Numbered from the stretch's first letter, positions 36,869 to 46,426 are shown. The stretch: 64,000 nucleotides of DNA from Variovorax paradoxus (GCF_009498455.1 NZ_CP045644.1:992001-1056000); one strand, 5' to 3'. The notes: generated by a model not told the origin, from the sequence alone. Numbers and translations are program-made.

Positions 36869-36932
36869 CGGAAACTTTCTTCATCGGGGTTGCAAGCAAA
36901 TGCAAAAAGCATTGTGCCGCCCGGTCACGATT

Positions 36933-37859
36933 TCAGGACCGCCCGCCCCAGAATTCCGGCTGCCCGTACTGCGCTTTGAGGAAATCAAGCCACAGTCGCA
37001 CGCGCAGCGGCAGGTGCTTGGCGCCCGCGAACACCGCATAGATGCCGTTGGGCGGCGCGGCGAAGTCGTCGAGCAACGGCACGAGCAGGCCGGCGTCGAT
37101 CTCGGCCTCGACCTCCCAGGTGCTGCGCCAGGCAATGCCGTGGCCCGCGAGGCACCAGTCGTGCAGCACCTGGCCGTCGGAACAATCGAGCGGGCCGCTG
37201 GGACGCAGGTGGATCAGTTCCTGCGCGCCCTCTTCATTGGTGATGCGAAAGGCCCAGCCGCGCGTCTGCGAGGCGTCGCTCGACAGCGTGAGGCAGGCAA
37301 AGCGCGACAGCTCGCCCGGGTGCTTCGGCGTGCCGTGGCGGCGCAGGAACTCGGGCGTGGCGACGCAGCGGCGGCGGTTGTCGGCCAGGCGCACGCTCAC
37401 CAGCGACGAGTCGGGCAGGTCGCCCACGCGCACGGCGCAGTCGAAGCTCTCGCCCGTGACGTCGACCACGCGGTCGCTGAGGTTCAGCGAGATCGTCACT
37501 TCGGGATGCAGCGCATGAAAGCGCGGCACCAGCGGCGCGACGTGGCGACGGCCGAAGCCGGCCGGCGCCGTCACGCGCAGGTGGCCGCTGGCCTTCACGC
37601 CGCCGGCGCTCACGCTGGCCTCGGCGTTCGCGAACTCGGTCAACAGGCGCTGGCAGTCTTCGAGAAAGGCGCTGCCTTCGTGCGTGAGCGTGATGCGGCG
37701 CGTGGTGCGCACCAGCAGCTTGACGCCCAGGCGCTCCTCGAGCGCGTCGATGCGCCGGCCCATGATCGCGGGCGCCACGCCTTCCGCCTTGGCCGCCGCG
37801 GTGAGGCTGCCGCGGGTCGCGACCGAGACAAAGGATTCGAGCTGCTTGAGGCGGTCCAT
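36933..37859 (-). CDS. LysR-family transcriptional regulator
   Basis: 308 residues from the ATG at 37859 (MDRLKQLESFVSVATRG). The winged helix continues SLTAAAKAEGVAPAIMGRRI and LEERLGVKLLVRTTRRITLT. It belongs to the large DsdC/AaeR-like subgroup common in Burkholderiales. It starts 33 bp after the CoA-transferase gene on the same strand, so it may be read as part of that operon instead of having a divergent target. Effector unknown. Confidence 0.9.
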   Translation of the reverse strand: MDRLKQLESFVSVATRGSLTAAAKAEGVAPAIMGRRIDALEERLGVKLLVRTTRRITLTHEGSAFLEDCQRLLTEFANAEASVSAGGVKASGHLRVTAPAGFGRRHVAPLVPRFHALHPEVTISLNLSDRVVDVTGESFDCAVRVGDLPDSSLVSVRLADNRRRCVATPEFLRRHGTPKHPGELSRFACLTLSSDASQTRGWAFRITNEEGAQELIHLRPSGPLDCSDGQVLHDWCLAGHGIAWRSTWEVEAEIDAGLLVPLLDDFAAPPNGIYAVFAGAKHLPLRVRLWLDFLKAQYGQPEFWGGRS

Positions 37860-37891
37860 GGCGCGGGAACTATATCGCCCGCCACCGAAGA

Positions 37892-39082
37892 TCAATCACC
37901 GGCTGTGACGCCCTGCGCCCGCAGCGCGGCGATGTCATCGTCGCTGTAGCCCACTTCTTTCAGCAGCGCCTCGCTGTGCTCGCCGATGTGCGGCGGCTGC
38001 AGCCGGATGCCGGGGCGCTCGCCGCCGAGCGTGAACGGCGCGAGCGGCACCTTGGCCATGTGGCCGTCGTTCATGCGCACGGGTGCGAGGCCGCCGGTGG
38101 CGTTGAGGTGCGGGTCGTCGAACAATTCTTGCGGCTTGGTGATGGGCGCGAAGGGCAGCTCGTTCTGCTCGAACACCGCGCTGAGTTCGGCCGCGCTGTG
38201 GTTCGCGAGGTGCGAGCGCAGGATCGGCATCATCCAGTCGCGCGCGCGCACACGGTCGTTGTTGGTCTTCAGGCGCGGGTCGGCCAGCATGTCTTCGAGG
38301 CCGAAGGCCTTGCAGAAGATGGCCCATTGCTTGTCGCTCACCGCTGCGAGGAAGATCTGTTCGCCGTCCTTCACCGTGAACACGTCGTACACCGCCCAGG
38401 CCGAGATGCGGCTGGGCATCGGGTCGGCGGCCTTGCCCGTGGCGGCGAACTGCATCATGTGCTGCGCGACCAGGAACACGTTGTTCTCGAACAGCGCCGA
38501 CTGCACCTCGCAGCCCTTGCCCGTGAGCTCGCGCTGGCGCAGCGCGGCCATCGCGCCGATGGCGCCGAACATGCCGCCCATGATGTCGTTCACGCTGGTG
38601 CCCGCGCGCAGCGGGTCGCCCGCGCGGCCGGTCATGTAGGCGAGGCCGCCCATCATCTGCACCACCTCGTCGAGGGCAGTGCGGTGGTCGTACGGGCCGG
38701 GCAGAAAGCCCTTGTGGCTCACGTAGATGAGACGCGGGTTGAGCTTGGCGAGCGTGTCGTAGTCGAGCCCCAGCTTCTTCATCGTGCCGGGCTTGAAGTT
38801 CTCGCTCACGATGTCGGCCGTGGCGATGAGGCGCAGCGCGGCCTCCACGCCTTCGGGCTTTTTCAAATCGAGCGCGATGCTCTTCTTGTTGCGGTTGAAG
38901 GTCGGGAAAAAGCCCGCGCCCGAGCCCAGCAGGCGGCGCGTGTTGTCGCCCTCGATGGGCTCGACCTTGATGACCTCGGCACCCAGGTCGGCCAGCAGCA
39001 GGCCGCAGGTCGGGCCCATGACCATGTGAGTGAACTCGACGACGCGCACGCCCGCGTAGGGCAAGGGATTGGCTTCAGACAT
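37892..39082 (-). CDS. CaiB/BaiF-type (family III) CoA-transferase
   Basis: 396 residues from the ATG at 39082 (MSEANPLPYAGVRVVEF). Family motifs include GPTCGLLLADLGAEVIKVEP, FNRNKKSIALDLKKPEG and the catalytic Asp region HRTALDEVVQMMGGLAYMTG. These enzymes transfer CoA between carboxylic acids via a mixed anhydride. The start overlaps the lyase gene's stop by 8 bp. The pair would activate a dicarboxylate with CoA and then cleave it; human SUGCT makes HMG-CoA in this way. The acceptor acid is inferred, not shown. Confidence 0.9.
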   Translation of the reverse strand: MSEANPLPYAGVRVVEFTHMVMGPTCGLLLADLGAEVIKVEPIEGDNTRRLLGSGAGFFPTFNRNKKSIALDLKKPEGVEAALRLIATADIVSENFKPGTMKKLGLDYDTLAKLNPRLIYVSHKGFLPGPYDHRTALDEVVQMMGGLAYMTGRAGDPLRAGTSVNDIMGGMFGAIGAMAALRQRELTGKGCEVQSALFENNVFLVAQHMMQFAATGKAADPMPSRISAWAVYDVFTVKDGEQIFLAAVSDKQWAIFCKAFGLEDMLADPRLKTNNDRVRARDWMMPILRSHLANHSAAELSAVFEQNELPFAPITKPQELFDDPHLNATGGLAPVRMNDGHMAKVPLAPFTLGGERPGIRLQPPHIGEHSEALLKEVGYSDDDIAALRAQGVTAGD

Positions 39083-40010
39083 GAGAGAGGGTTTCCTGGA
39101 CAAAGCCCTTGGGCAATCCGGCTTCGGGCGTCATGCCGTAGACCGGTTCGCCAGGCAGGCCGGCCTTGAGCGGCGCGCGCGCCGCGATGAGCTTTTCGAG
39201 ATCGATGCCGGTGCGCACGCCCATGGCCTCGAACATGAAGACGAGGTCTTCGGTGACCGCATTGCCCGACGCGCCCGGCGCATACGGGCAGCCGCCGAGG
39301 CCGCCGAGCGAGGCGTCGAAGGTGCGCACGCCCTCGTCCCACGCGGCCAGGCAGTTCGCGATGCCCAGGCCGCGCGTGTTGTGCATGTGGGCGGCGCCCG
39401 CGTGCACGCCGATCTCGGCGCGCAGCCGCTGGAAGAGGCGGCGCACCTGCGCGGGGTTGGCGTAGCCCACGGTGTCGGACAGGCCCGACTCGTCGGCGCC
39501 GGCCTCGATGCACTGCGCCGCCAAACGAATCACGTCGTCTTCCGGCACCAGTCCCTGCAGCGTGCAGCCGAAGGCGGTGGAGATGCCGGCCTCGAGCTTC
39601 ACCTGCGGCGCGATGGTGCGGCGCAGTTCGGCAATGGCGCGCACCTCCTCGACCATCTCGGTCGGCGTCTTGCGCACGTTGGCCAGCGAATGCGCCACGC
39701 TGGCCGACACCGGCATCGTGAGCTTGTGCACGCCCGCCTCGAGCGCGGCCTGCGCGCCCTTGCGGTTGGGCACCAGCGCCATCACCACGAGGCCGGGCAG
39801 CGTGACGGCATGGCGCACCACCTCGGCGGCGTCGGCCATCTGCGGCAGCAGCTTCGCGGGCACGAACGAGGCGACCTCGATCTCGCGCACGCCGGCGGCG
39901 TAGAGCGCGTCGATCCAGCGCAGCTTGTCGGCCGTGGGCATGGTGGCCTTCACGGATTGCAGGCCGTCGCGCGGGCCGACCTCGCTGATGAGGACGTCGG
40001 GGGAGGTCAT
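39075..40010 (-). CDS. Hydroxymethylglutaryl-CoA lyase-like enzyme
   Basis: 311 residues. The active site is readable: SEVGPRDGLQ (Arg-Asp pair), HMHNTRGLG (metal His) and the HMGCL loop GGLGGCPYAPGASGN with its catalytic Cys. It cleaves 3-hydroxy-3-methylglutaryl-CoA to acetoacetate and acetyl-CoA, or a close analogue. It is the first gene of an operon with a CoA-transferase and perhaps LysR/DUF2214. It is divergent from an IclR gene across 89 bp holding two palindromes. Other leucine-pathway genes are absent here, suggesting catabolism of a free acid. Confidence 0.92.
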   Translation of the reverse strand: MTSPDVLISEVGPRDGLQSVKATMPTADKLRWIDALYAAGVREIEVASFVPAKLLPQMADAAEVVRHAVTLPGLVVMALVPNRKGAQAALEAGVHKLTMPVSASVAHSLANVRKTPTEMVEEVRAIAELRRTIAPQVKLEAGISTAFGCTLQGLVPEDDVIRLAAQCIEAGADESGLSDTVGYANPAQVRRLFQRLRAEIGVHAGAAHMHNTRGLGIANCLAAWDEGVRTFDASLGGLGGCPYAPGASGNAVTEDLVFMFEAMGVRTGIDLEKLIAARAPLKAGLPGEPVYGMTPEAGLPKGFVQETLSHV

Positions 40011-40028
40011 CGGGTGCTTCCTTGACTG

Positions 40029-40063
40029 TTCTATCTTACAGAACTATATTCTGTTAAACAGAA
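40029..40063. promoter_or_regulatory. Tandem palindromic operator between HMG-CoA lyase and IclR genes
   Basis: Two 15-bp elements, TTCTATCTTACAGAA (40029-40043) and TTCTGTTAAACAGAA (40049-40063), share TTCT-N6-CAGAA and are offset by exactly 20 bp. The second is a perfect palindrome around one base. They lie in an AT-rich 89-bp divergent interval and are good candidates for IclR-dimer sites on one DNA face. Confidence 0.7.
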
Positions 40064-40099
40064 TTAAATCGGCAAGCCTGCCGACTGTCAAGCCACGCC

Positions 40100-40840
40100 A
40101 TGCCCCGCAAAGCCCAGAACGAATCGGTGTCCGACCTCAACGCCGCCCCAGGCGGCGCCGCTGCCGTCGACCGTGCGCTGAGCCTGCTCTCGGCCTTCCA
40201 GCCCGGCGACGAGGCGCTGTCGCTCGCGCAGTTTGCCGAGCGCACGCAGCTCTACAAGAGCACGGTGCTGCGGTTGTTGGCCTCGCTGGAGCACGCGCGG
40301 CTCATCCGCCGGCAGGACGACGGGCGCTATGCGCTGGGGCTGGAGATCGCGCGACTGCACGGGCTGTATGCGGCGTCGCAGTCGCTCGACCGCCTCGTGC
40401 TGCCGGTGCTGCGCACGCTCGCCGCCGCCACCGGCGAGAGCGCGGCGTACCACGTGCGACAGGACCAGGGCGACAGCTGGGTGCGGCTGTGCCAGTTCCG
40501 CGTCGATTCGTCGCACGTCGTGCGCGACCACGTGCGCGCAGGCGACCTGCTGCCCAACGACCGCGGCGCGGGCGCGCGCGTGCTGATCGCCTTCGGGCCC
40601 GAGGCCGAACGGCCGCGCGGCGCGAAGGAACGCAAGCTGTACGACGCGATCCGTGCGCAAGGCTATTGCGCGTTGGTGGGCGACCGCACGGCCGAGCTGG
40701 CGGGCATCTCGGCGCCGGTGTTCCATGCGGATGGGCGACTGGCTGCGGCAGTCACGCTGACGATGCCGACGCATCGGTATGACGAACGCTATGTCGAGCC
40801 GGTGCGCGCAGCTGCGAAGGAACTCAGCGGGCAGGTCTGA
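40100..40840 (+). CDS. IclR-family transcriptional regulator
   Basis: 246 residues. The N-terminal winged helix is VDRALSLLSAFQPGDEALSL then RTQLYKSTVLRLLASLEHAR. The C-terminal GAF-like effector domain includes ESAAYHVRQDQGDSWVRL. IclR proteins usually control acid or aromatic catabolism. The gene is divergent from the HMG-CoA lyase operon, and paired palindromes lie between them. The effector may be the acid substrate or its CoA ester. Confidence 0.93.
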   Translation: MPRKAQNESVSDLNAAPGGAAAVDRALSLLSAFQPGDEALSLAQFAERTQLYKSTVLRLLASLEHARLIRRQDDGRYALGLEIARLHGLYAASQSLDRLVLPVLRTLAAATGESAAYHVRQDQGDSWVRLCQFRVDSSHVVRDHVRAGDLLPNDRGAGARVLIAFGPEAERPRGAKERKLYDAIRAQGYCALVGDRTAELAGISAPVFHADGRLAAAVTLTMPTHRYDERYVEPVRAAAKELSGQV

Positions 40841-40847
40841 CGGTCTT

Positions 40848-40893
40848 GCTCCTTCCCCTCCCGGGGGGAAGGCTGGGATGGGGGCACGCGGCC
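40848..40893. repeat. GC-rich palindromic intergenic element
   Basis: Just after the IclR stop, CCTTCCCC-TCCCGG-GGGGAAGG forms an imperfect hairpin followed by CTGGGATGGGGGC. It resembles common REP-like intergenic elements of Comamonadaceae, but no second copy exists in the window. It might also act as a terminator between the convergent IclR and aminotransferase genes. Confidence 0.45.
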
Positions 40894-40917
40894 TTTGAAA
40901 AAGCCGCAGCGCATCGC

Positions 40918-41895
40918 TCAGCCCAACGCCGCCAGCAACGCCTCGTTCTGCGCCGGCAGCCCGACGCTCACGCGCAGCCATTGCGCCAAGCCATACGGTC
41001 CCAGCAGCGAAACCTCGATGCCGGCAGCCAGCAGGCGCGCGTGCACGGCGGACGCATCGCCGACCTGCACCATCAGGAAGTTGCCCGACGACGGAACGTA
41101 CGGCAGGCCCAGCGCGGTGAAGCCCGCAGCGAGCTGGTCGCGCCCGGCAGTGTTGAGTTCGTAGGTGCGCGCCAGAAACTCGGCGTCGCCCAGCGCCGCC
41201 ACGGCCGCGGCCTGGGCTGGCGTCGTCACGTTGAAGCGCGGGCGCTGCGCGTTCATGCGCGCCGTGAGCGCCGGCTGCGACACGCCGTAGCCGATGCGCA
41301 GCCCCGCCAGGCCGAAGGCCTTGGAAAAAGTGCGGGCCACGATCAGGTTCGGCAGACGGCGCACCCACTCCATGCTGTCGTAGCGCTGCGCGGGCGACAG
41401 GTACTCGGTGTAGGCCTCGTCGAGCAGCACCGTCACGTGCGCGGGCACCGATTGCAGAAAGTCGCGCAGCGGCGCAGCATCGATGAAGGTGCCGGTCGGG
41501 TTGTTCGGGTTGGCGACAAAGACGAGCTTGGTGTCGTCGCCGATGGCGGCGCGCATCGCGTCGAGGTCGTGGCCGAAATCGCGCGAGGGCACGACGGTGG
41601 CGCGCGCGTGGGCGTGCGCCGTGGCCGCCGCGTAGACGATGAAACCGTACTGCGAATAGACGACGTTCTCGCCCGGCTTCAGGCTGACCTGCGCCGCCAG
41701 CTCGAGAATCTCGCTCGATCCGCTGCCCAGCGTGAGCCATTCGGGCGGCACGTCGAGCCGCGCGGCCAGTGCCTGCTTGAGCGCGGTGCCGTTGCTGTCG
41801 GGGTAGGTGCCCGCGCCTTCGAGGGCGGCGGCGGCGGCGCGGCGGGCCGACTCGGGCATGCCGAGCGGGTTTTCATTGGAAGCCAGGAGGATCAT
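40918..41895 (-). CDS. HisC-like PLP-dependent aminotransferase with short N-terminus
   Basis: 325 residues. Fold-type I motifs are intact: LASNENPLGMPESAR, ANPNNPTGTFID, VLLDEAYTEYL and the PLP lysine in ARTFSKAFGLAGLRIGYG. This matches histidinol-phosphate aminotransferase, but typical HisC proteins have 20-30 residues before the LASNENPLG motif, and here it starts at residue 4. A stop codon lies a few codons upstream and no Shine-Dalgarno sequence is seen, while a perfect ATTTAA-GAAG-TTAAAT palindrome lies 18 bp from the ATG. The histidine operon is not nearby, so it may be a secondary aminotransferase. Confidence 0.85.
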   Translation of the reverse strand: MILLASNENPLGMPESARRAAAAALEGAGTYPDSNGTALKQALAARLDVPPEWLTLGSGSSEILELAAQVSLKPGENVVYSQYGFIVYAAATAHAHARATVVPSRDFGHDLDAMRAAIGDDTKLVFVANPNNPTGTFIDAAPLRDFLQSVPAHVTVLLDEAYTEYLSPAQRYDSMEWVRRLPNLIVARTFSKAFGLAGLRIGYGVSQPALTARMNAQRPRFNVTTPAQAAAVAALGDAEFLARTYELNTAGRDQLAAGFTALGLPYVPSSGNFLMVQVGDASAVHARLLAAGIEVSLLGPYGLAQWLRVSVGLPAQNEALLAALG

Positions 41896-42078
41896 TGCGG
41901 TGGGAACTGGTTATTTAAGAAGTTAAATATATAGAGTTGCCATCGCCCCAGCCTCGGGGCCTACCCGTTGACGCCGGTGGCGGCCTTCCCGGGCCTTGTT
42001 CATTACATGCATTTTTGTCACAGATAAATCTCACTTTCGGCTCTTACTGGCCCGCAAAGTATCGAATACAGTTCTCGC

Positions 42079-42756
42079 ATGGCTTCACCTGGGGCAGTTC
42101 TCTTTGACGCTTACGGCACCCTGTTCGACGTGTACAGCGTCGCGCAGGCGGCCGAGCGGCTGTTCCCCGGCCAGGGGGCCGCGCTGGCCGTAGCCTGGCG
42201 CGACAAGCAGATCGAATACACCCGCCTCGTGACCACCAGCAACGACGGCGCGCACTACCGCCCGTTCAGCGAACTCACGCGTGCCGCCCTGCGCTACAGC
42301 ACCAAGCGGCTGGGCCTGGCGCTCGATGACGCCGCCGAGCAGCAGCTGATGGACGCCTACCGCACGCTCGCCGCGTTTGAAGAAAGCCGCGAAGTGCTGC
42401 AGGCACTGAAGGCGCGCGGCGTGGTCACCGGCATCCTGTCGAACGGCGACCCCGGCATGCTCGACGCCGCCGTGCGCAGCGCCGGCCTGCACGGCCTGCT
42501 CGACCACGTGCTGAGCGTGGACGGCATCCGCAAGTACAAGACCCATCCCGAGGCCTACCGGCTCGGCGTCACGGCCACCGGCCTGCCGCCCGCGCAGATC
42601 GCATTCGTGAGCTGCAACGGCTGGGACGCGCTGGCCGCCACCTGGTACGGATTTCGCACGCTCTGGGTCAACCGCTACCAGCTGCCTTTCGAAGAACTGG
42701 GCACGTCCCCCGAGCGCACCGGCCAGAGCCTGCGCGACGTGCTCGCCTTCTTCTGA
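42079..42756 (+). CDS. (S)-2-haloacid dehalogenase (HAD superfamily)
   Basis: 225 residues. Residues known to be catalytic in L-2-haloacid dehalogenases are all present at matching positions: D10 and T14 in [11 protein letters not shown]41, S121/N122 in LSNGDPG, K154 in [10 protein letters not shown], and S178, N180, D183 in [10 protein letters not shown]. The enzyme would hydrolyse L-2-haloacids to D-2-hydroxyacids; haloacetate would give glycolate. It is followed 52 bp later by malate synthase G, which consumes glyoxylate made from glycolate. Actual haloacid activity is untested. Confidence 0.88.
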   Translation: MASPGAVLFDAYGTLFDVYSVAQAAERLFPGQGAALAVAWRDKQIEYTRLVTTSNDGAHYRPFSELTRAALRYSTKRLGLALDDAAEQQLMDAYRTLAAFEESREVLQALKARGVVTGILSNGDPGMLDAAVRSAGLHGLLDHVLSVDGIRKYKTHPEAYRLGVTATGLPPAQIAFVSCNGWDALAATWYGFRTLWVNRYQLPFEELGTSPERTGQSLRDVLAFF

Positions 42757-42808
42757 ACCAGGCCCCCCGATTTCCATTTTTTGCATTGCGTTCCCAAGGA
42801 GAAAACAC

Positions 42809-44983
42809 ATGACCGACCGCACCACCGCCCACCGACTCCAGGTCGCGACCGAACTGCACCGCTTCGTCGAAGACAAGGTCCTGCCCGCCAGCGGCGTGGC
42901 CAGCGACGTGTTCTGGACGGGCTTCGACGCCATCGTCCATGACCTCGCGCCCAAGAACGTCGCCCTGCTCGCCGAGCGCGACCGCCTGCAAAGCGAACTC
43001 GACGCCTGGCACCAGAAGAACCCCGGCCCGATCGCCGACATGCCGGCCTACCGCGCCTTCCTGGAAAAGATCGGCTACCTGCTGCCGCAACCCAAGGGCG
43101 TGAAGGCCACCACGGCCAACGTCGACTCCGAACTCGCGCTGCAGGCCGGCCCGCAGCTGGTGGTGCCGATCCTGAACGCGCGCTACGCCCTCAACGCCGC
43201 CAACGCACGCTGGGGTTCGCTGTACGACGCGCTGTACGGCACCGACGCCATCCCCGAAACCGGTGGCGCCGAAAAGGGCAAGGGCTACAACCCCGTGCGC
43301 GGCGCCAAGGTCATCGAGTTCGCACGCAACGTGCTCGACCAGGCCGCACCGTTGGCCAACGGCTCGCACAAGAACGCCACCGGCTACAGCGTGAAGGACG
43401 GCCAGTTGGTCGTCGCGCTGCAAGGCAGCACCACCGGCCTGGCCGATGCGTCGCAGTTCGTCGGCTACCAGGGCGACGCCGCCGCGCCGTCGTCGGTGCT
43501 GCTCAAGCACAACGGCATCCACCTGGACATCCGCATCGACCGCAGCACCGCCATCGGCAAGAGCGATGCGGCCGGCGTGAGCGACCTCGTGCTCGAAGCC
43601 GCGCTCTCGACCATCCTCGACCTGGAAGACTCGGTGGCCGTGGTCGACGCGGCCGACAAGGTCGTCGCGTACGCGAACTGGCTGGGCATCGTGCAGGGCA
43701 CGCTGACCGAAGAAGTCGCCAAGGGCGGCAAGACCTTCACGCGCGGCCTGAACGCCGACCGCGAATACACCGGCGCCAACGGCCAGCCGCTGAAGCTGCA
43801 CGGCCGCTCGCTCATGTTCCTGCGCAACGTGGGCCACCTGATGACCAACCCGGCCATCCTCTACGAAGGCGGCAAGGAAATCCCCGAAGGCATCCTGGAT
43901 GCCGTGGTCACCACCACCATCGCGATGATCGATGTGAAGCGCAAGGGCAACTCGCGCACCGGCAGCATCTACATCGTGAAGCCCAAGATGCACGGCCCGG
44001 CCGAAGTCGCCTTTGCGAGCGAGCTGTTCGGCCGCGTCGAGCAGCTGCTCGGCCTGCCCGCCAACACCGTCAAGCTCGGCATCATGGACGAGGAGCGCCG
44101 CACCAGCGTGAACCTGCAGGCCTGCATCGCCGAAGCCGCCGCGCGCGTGGCCTTCATCAACACCGGCTTCCTGGACCGCACCGGCGACGAGATGCACACC
44201 GCCATGCAGGGCGGCCCGATGATTCGCAAGGGTGACATGAAGTCCAGCGCGTGGATCGGCGCCTACGAAAAGAACAACGTGCTCGTCGGCCTGAACTGCG
44301 GCCTGCGCGGCAAGGCGCAGATCGGCAAGGGCATGTGGGCCATGCCCGACCTGATGGCCGCCATGCTCGAGCAGAAGATCGCCCATCCCAAGGCCGGCGC
44401 CAACACCGCCTGGGTGCCCTCGCCCACCGCCGCCACGCTGCACGCGCTGCACTACCACCAGGTCAGCGTGACCGCGGTGCAGCAAGAGCTGGAGAAGATC
44501 GACGCCGAAGGCGAGCGCGAGAACATCCTGAACGCGCTGCTGCAGGTGCCGATCGCCGCCGAAGCCAAGTGGTCTGACGCCGAGAAGCAGCAGGAGATCG
44601 ACAACAACGTGCAGGGCATCCTGGGCTACGTGGTGCGCTGGATCGACCAGGGCGTCGGCTGCTCGAAGGTGCCCGACATCCACAACGTCGGCCTCATGGA
44701 AGACCGCGCCACGCTGCGCATCTCGAGCCAGCACCTCGCCAACTGGCTGCTGCACGGCGTGGTCACGAAGGCGCAGGTCGACGAGGCCTTCCAGCGCATG
44801 GCCAAGGTGGTCGACGAGCAGAACGCCGGCGACGCGCTGTACCAGCCGATGGCCGGCCACTTCGAGACCTCGGCCGCCTACAAGGCTGCGCAAGACCTCG
44901 TGTTCAAGGGCATCGAGCAGCCCAGCGGCTACACCGAGCCGCTGCTGCACGCCTGGCGCCTGAAGGTCAAGGCCGCGGCCTGA
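42809..44983 (+). CDS. glcB: Malate synthase G
   Basis: 724 residues, the expected length of the single-domain G isoform. Recognisable motifs are [27 protein letters not shown], the [17 protein letters not shown] core, [17 protein letters not shown] and [15 protein letters not shown]. It condenses glyoxylate with acetyl-CoA to malate. A clear AAGGAG precedes the ATG at 42809. The upstream dehalogenase gene may supply glycolate. No isocitrate lyase gene is in the window. Confidence 0.97.
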   Translation: MTDRTTAHRLQVATELHRFVEDKVLPASGVASDVFWTGFDAIVHDLAPKNVALLAERDRLQSELDAWHQKNPGPIADMPAYRAFLEKIGYLLPQPKGVKATTANVDSELALQAGPQLVVPILNARYALNAANARWGSLYDALYGTDAIPETGGAEKGKGYNPVRGAKVIEFARNVLDQAAPLANGSHKNATGYSVKDGQLVVALQGSTTGLADASQFVGYQGDAAAPSSVLLKHNGIHLDIRIDRSTAIGKSDAAGVSDLVLEAALSTILDLEDSVAVVDAADKVVAYANWLGIVQGTLTEEVAKGGKTFTRGLNADREYTGANGQPLKLHGRSLMFLRNVGHLMTNPAILYEGGKEIPEGILDAVVTTTIAMIDVKRKGNSRTGSIYIVKPKMHGPAEVAFASELFGRVEQLLGLPANTVKLGIMDEERRTSVNLQACIAEAAARVAFINTGFLDRTGDEMHTAMQGGPMIRKGDMKSSAWIGAYEKNNVLVGLNCGLRGKAQIGKGMWAMPDLMAAMLEQKIAHPKAGANTAWVPSPTAATLHALHYHQVSVTAVQQELEKIDAEGERENILNALLQVPIAAEAKWSDAEKQQEIDNNVQGILGYVVRWIDQGVGCSKVPDIHNVGLMEDRATLRISSQHLANWLLHGVVTKAQVDEAFQRMAKVVDEQNAGDALYQPMAGHFETSAAYKAAQDLVFKGIEQPSGYTEPLLHAWRLKVKAAA

Positions 44984-45040
44984 CGCGCGCGGTGCGCGGT
45001 GCCGGCAACCGCCGGCACTGACGCCTCGGAGACAGCCAAC

Positions 45041-45064
45041 GAACGGCGCCCTCGGGCGCCGTTC
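45041..45064 (+). terminator. Hairpin after glcB
   Basis: GAACGGCGCC-CTCG-GGCGCCGTTC is a perfect 10-bp stem 58 bp after the glcB stop. It lacks a T-tract, so termination would need Rho or be partial. Its position between glcB and the MFS gene favours a transcript end. Confidence 0.55.
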
Positions 45065-45135
45065 TGCATGGTGCGCGACATGCCGGTAGCATCGACGCCG
45101 CCTTCCTTTTCTCTCTGCGGTCTCCGTCTCTTTCG

Positions 45136-46410
45136 ATGAACAAGCACGCGGCATCGCCGCCCCCGACACGCTGGTCGACCTCGGCCGCCGGCATGCTGGT
45201 CGCACTGGCCACCGCCTTCGCGCTGAGCCAGGCCTTTCGCACCGTCGGCGCCATGATGGCCACGCCGCTCACGCAGCACTTCGGCCTCACGCCGCAAGCG
45301 CTCGGCACCTGGGCCGGCACCTTCCATTTCACCTTCGGCATCATGCAGCTCGCGATGGGCGTGTCGATCGACCACTTCGGCGTGCGCCGCACCGTGCTCA
45401 CCGCCTTTCCGCTCGCCATCGCGGGCGCCGCGCTGTGCACCGTGGCACCGGGCTTCGGCGCGCTGCTGCTGGGGCAGGCGCTGATCGGCGTCGGCTGCGC
45501 GCCCGCCTTCCTGGCCTGCACCGTGTTCATCGCGCGGCACTTCGACGCCTCGCGCTTCACCGCCATGTCGGGGCTGGTGATGAGCCTCGCGGGCCTGGGC
45601 ATCGTGTTCACCGGCACGCCGCTGGCGCTGCTGATCGAGGCTGCGTCGTGGCGCGCCGGCTATGCCGCACTGACCGCCTTCGCCGTGCTCTCGTGGATCG
45701 TCATCTTCTGGGGCGTGCACGAGCCCGCGCGCACGGCAACAACGACGGCGGCATCGGACGCACCCGCGCCCGAACGCCAGTCGCTGCGCCAGGCCGTGCG
45801 CGACCTGGTGCCGCTGTTCGCCATGCCTCACACGCTCGGCCTGCTGTGCTTCGCCTGCGTGTCGTATGCGGCCTTCATCACGCTGCGAGGCCTGTGGCTC
45901 GGCCCCGTGCTGCACGACCGCCACGGCCTCTCGCTCGTGGCCAGCGGCAACGTGGCGCTGGTGATGACCGTCGCCGGCATGGCCAGCCCCATGCTCTTCG
46001 GTCGCCTCGACCCCGGCGGCGCGCGCCGCACGCGCTGGATGATGCGCTGCGCCTTCGCCGGCGCGGCGATGTTCGCCGCCATGGCCCTCACGCAATCGCG
46101 CGCCATCGACATCGGCCTGCCGATCGTCTACGGCCTGCTGTCGGGCTACAGCGTGCTGCTGTACGCGTACACCAAGAACGCCTACCCGGCGGCCGTGACC
46201 GGCCGCGCGATGGCGCTGCTCAACATGGCGATGTTCCTCGGCGTCTCGCTGATGCAATGGACCACCGGCGTCGCCGCCTCCTGGGCCGTCGCCCACGGCA
46301 CCGAACCGTTCCGCGCGGTGTTCCTCACGGTGAGCGGGATGCTGGCGGCAGGGACGTTGGCGTTTCTCATGCTGCCGCGGGCGAAGGTGCAGGTGCGGCC
46401 CACGCCCTGA
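45136..46410 (+). CDS. MFS transporter (paralogue of the one at 15247)
   Basis: 424 residues, about 12 membrane segments. Helix 1 contains ALSQAFRTVGAMMATPL and the loop HFGVRRTVLTAF; GQALIGVGCAPAFL and CTVFIARHF match the other copy on the minus strand at 15247-16500. Both are probably carboxylate- or drug-type carriers of one subfamily. It follows glcB after a hairpin and has its own leader. The substrate is unknown. Confidence 0.85.
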   Translation: MNKHAASPPPTRWSTSAAGMLVALATAFALSQAFRTVGAMMATPLTQHFGLTPQALGTWAGTFHFTFGIMQLAMGVSIDHFGVRRTVLTAFPLAIAGAALCTVAPGFGALLLGQALIGVGCAPAFLACTVFIARHFDASRFTAMSGLVMSLAGLGIVFTGTPLALLIEAASWRAGYAALTAFAVLSWIVIFWGVHEPARTATTTAASDAPAPERQSLRQAVRDLVPLFAMPHTLGLLCFACVSYAAFITLRGLWLGPVLHDRHGLSLVASGNVALVMTVAGMASPMLFGRLDPGGARRTRWMMRCAFAGAAMFAAMALTQSRAIDIGLPIVYGLLSGYSVLLYAYTKNAYPAAVTGRAMALLNMAMFLGVSLMQWTTGVAASWAVAHGTEPFRAVFLTVSGMLAAGTLAFLMLPRAKVQVRPTP

Positions 46411-46426
46411 TCGCCGACACGCCGCC

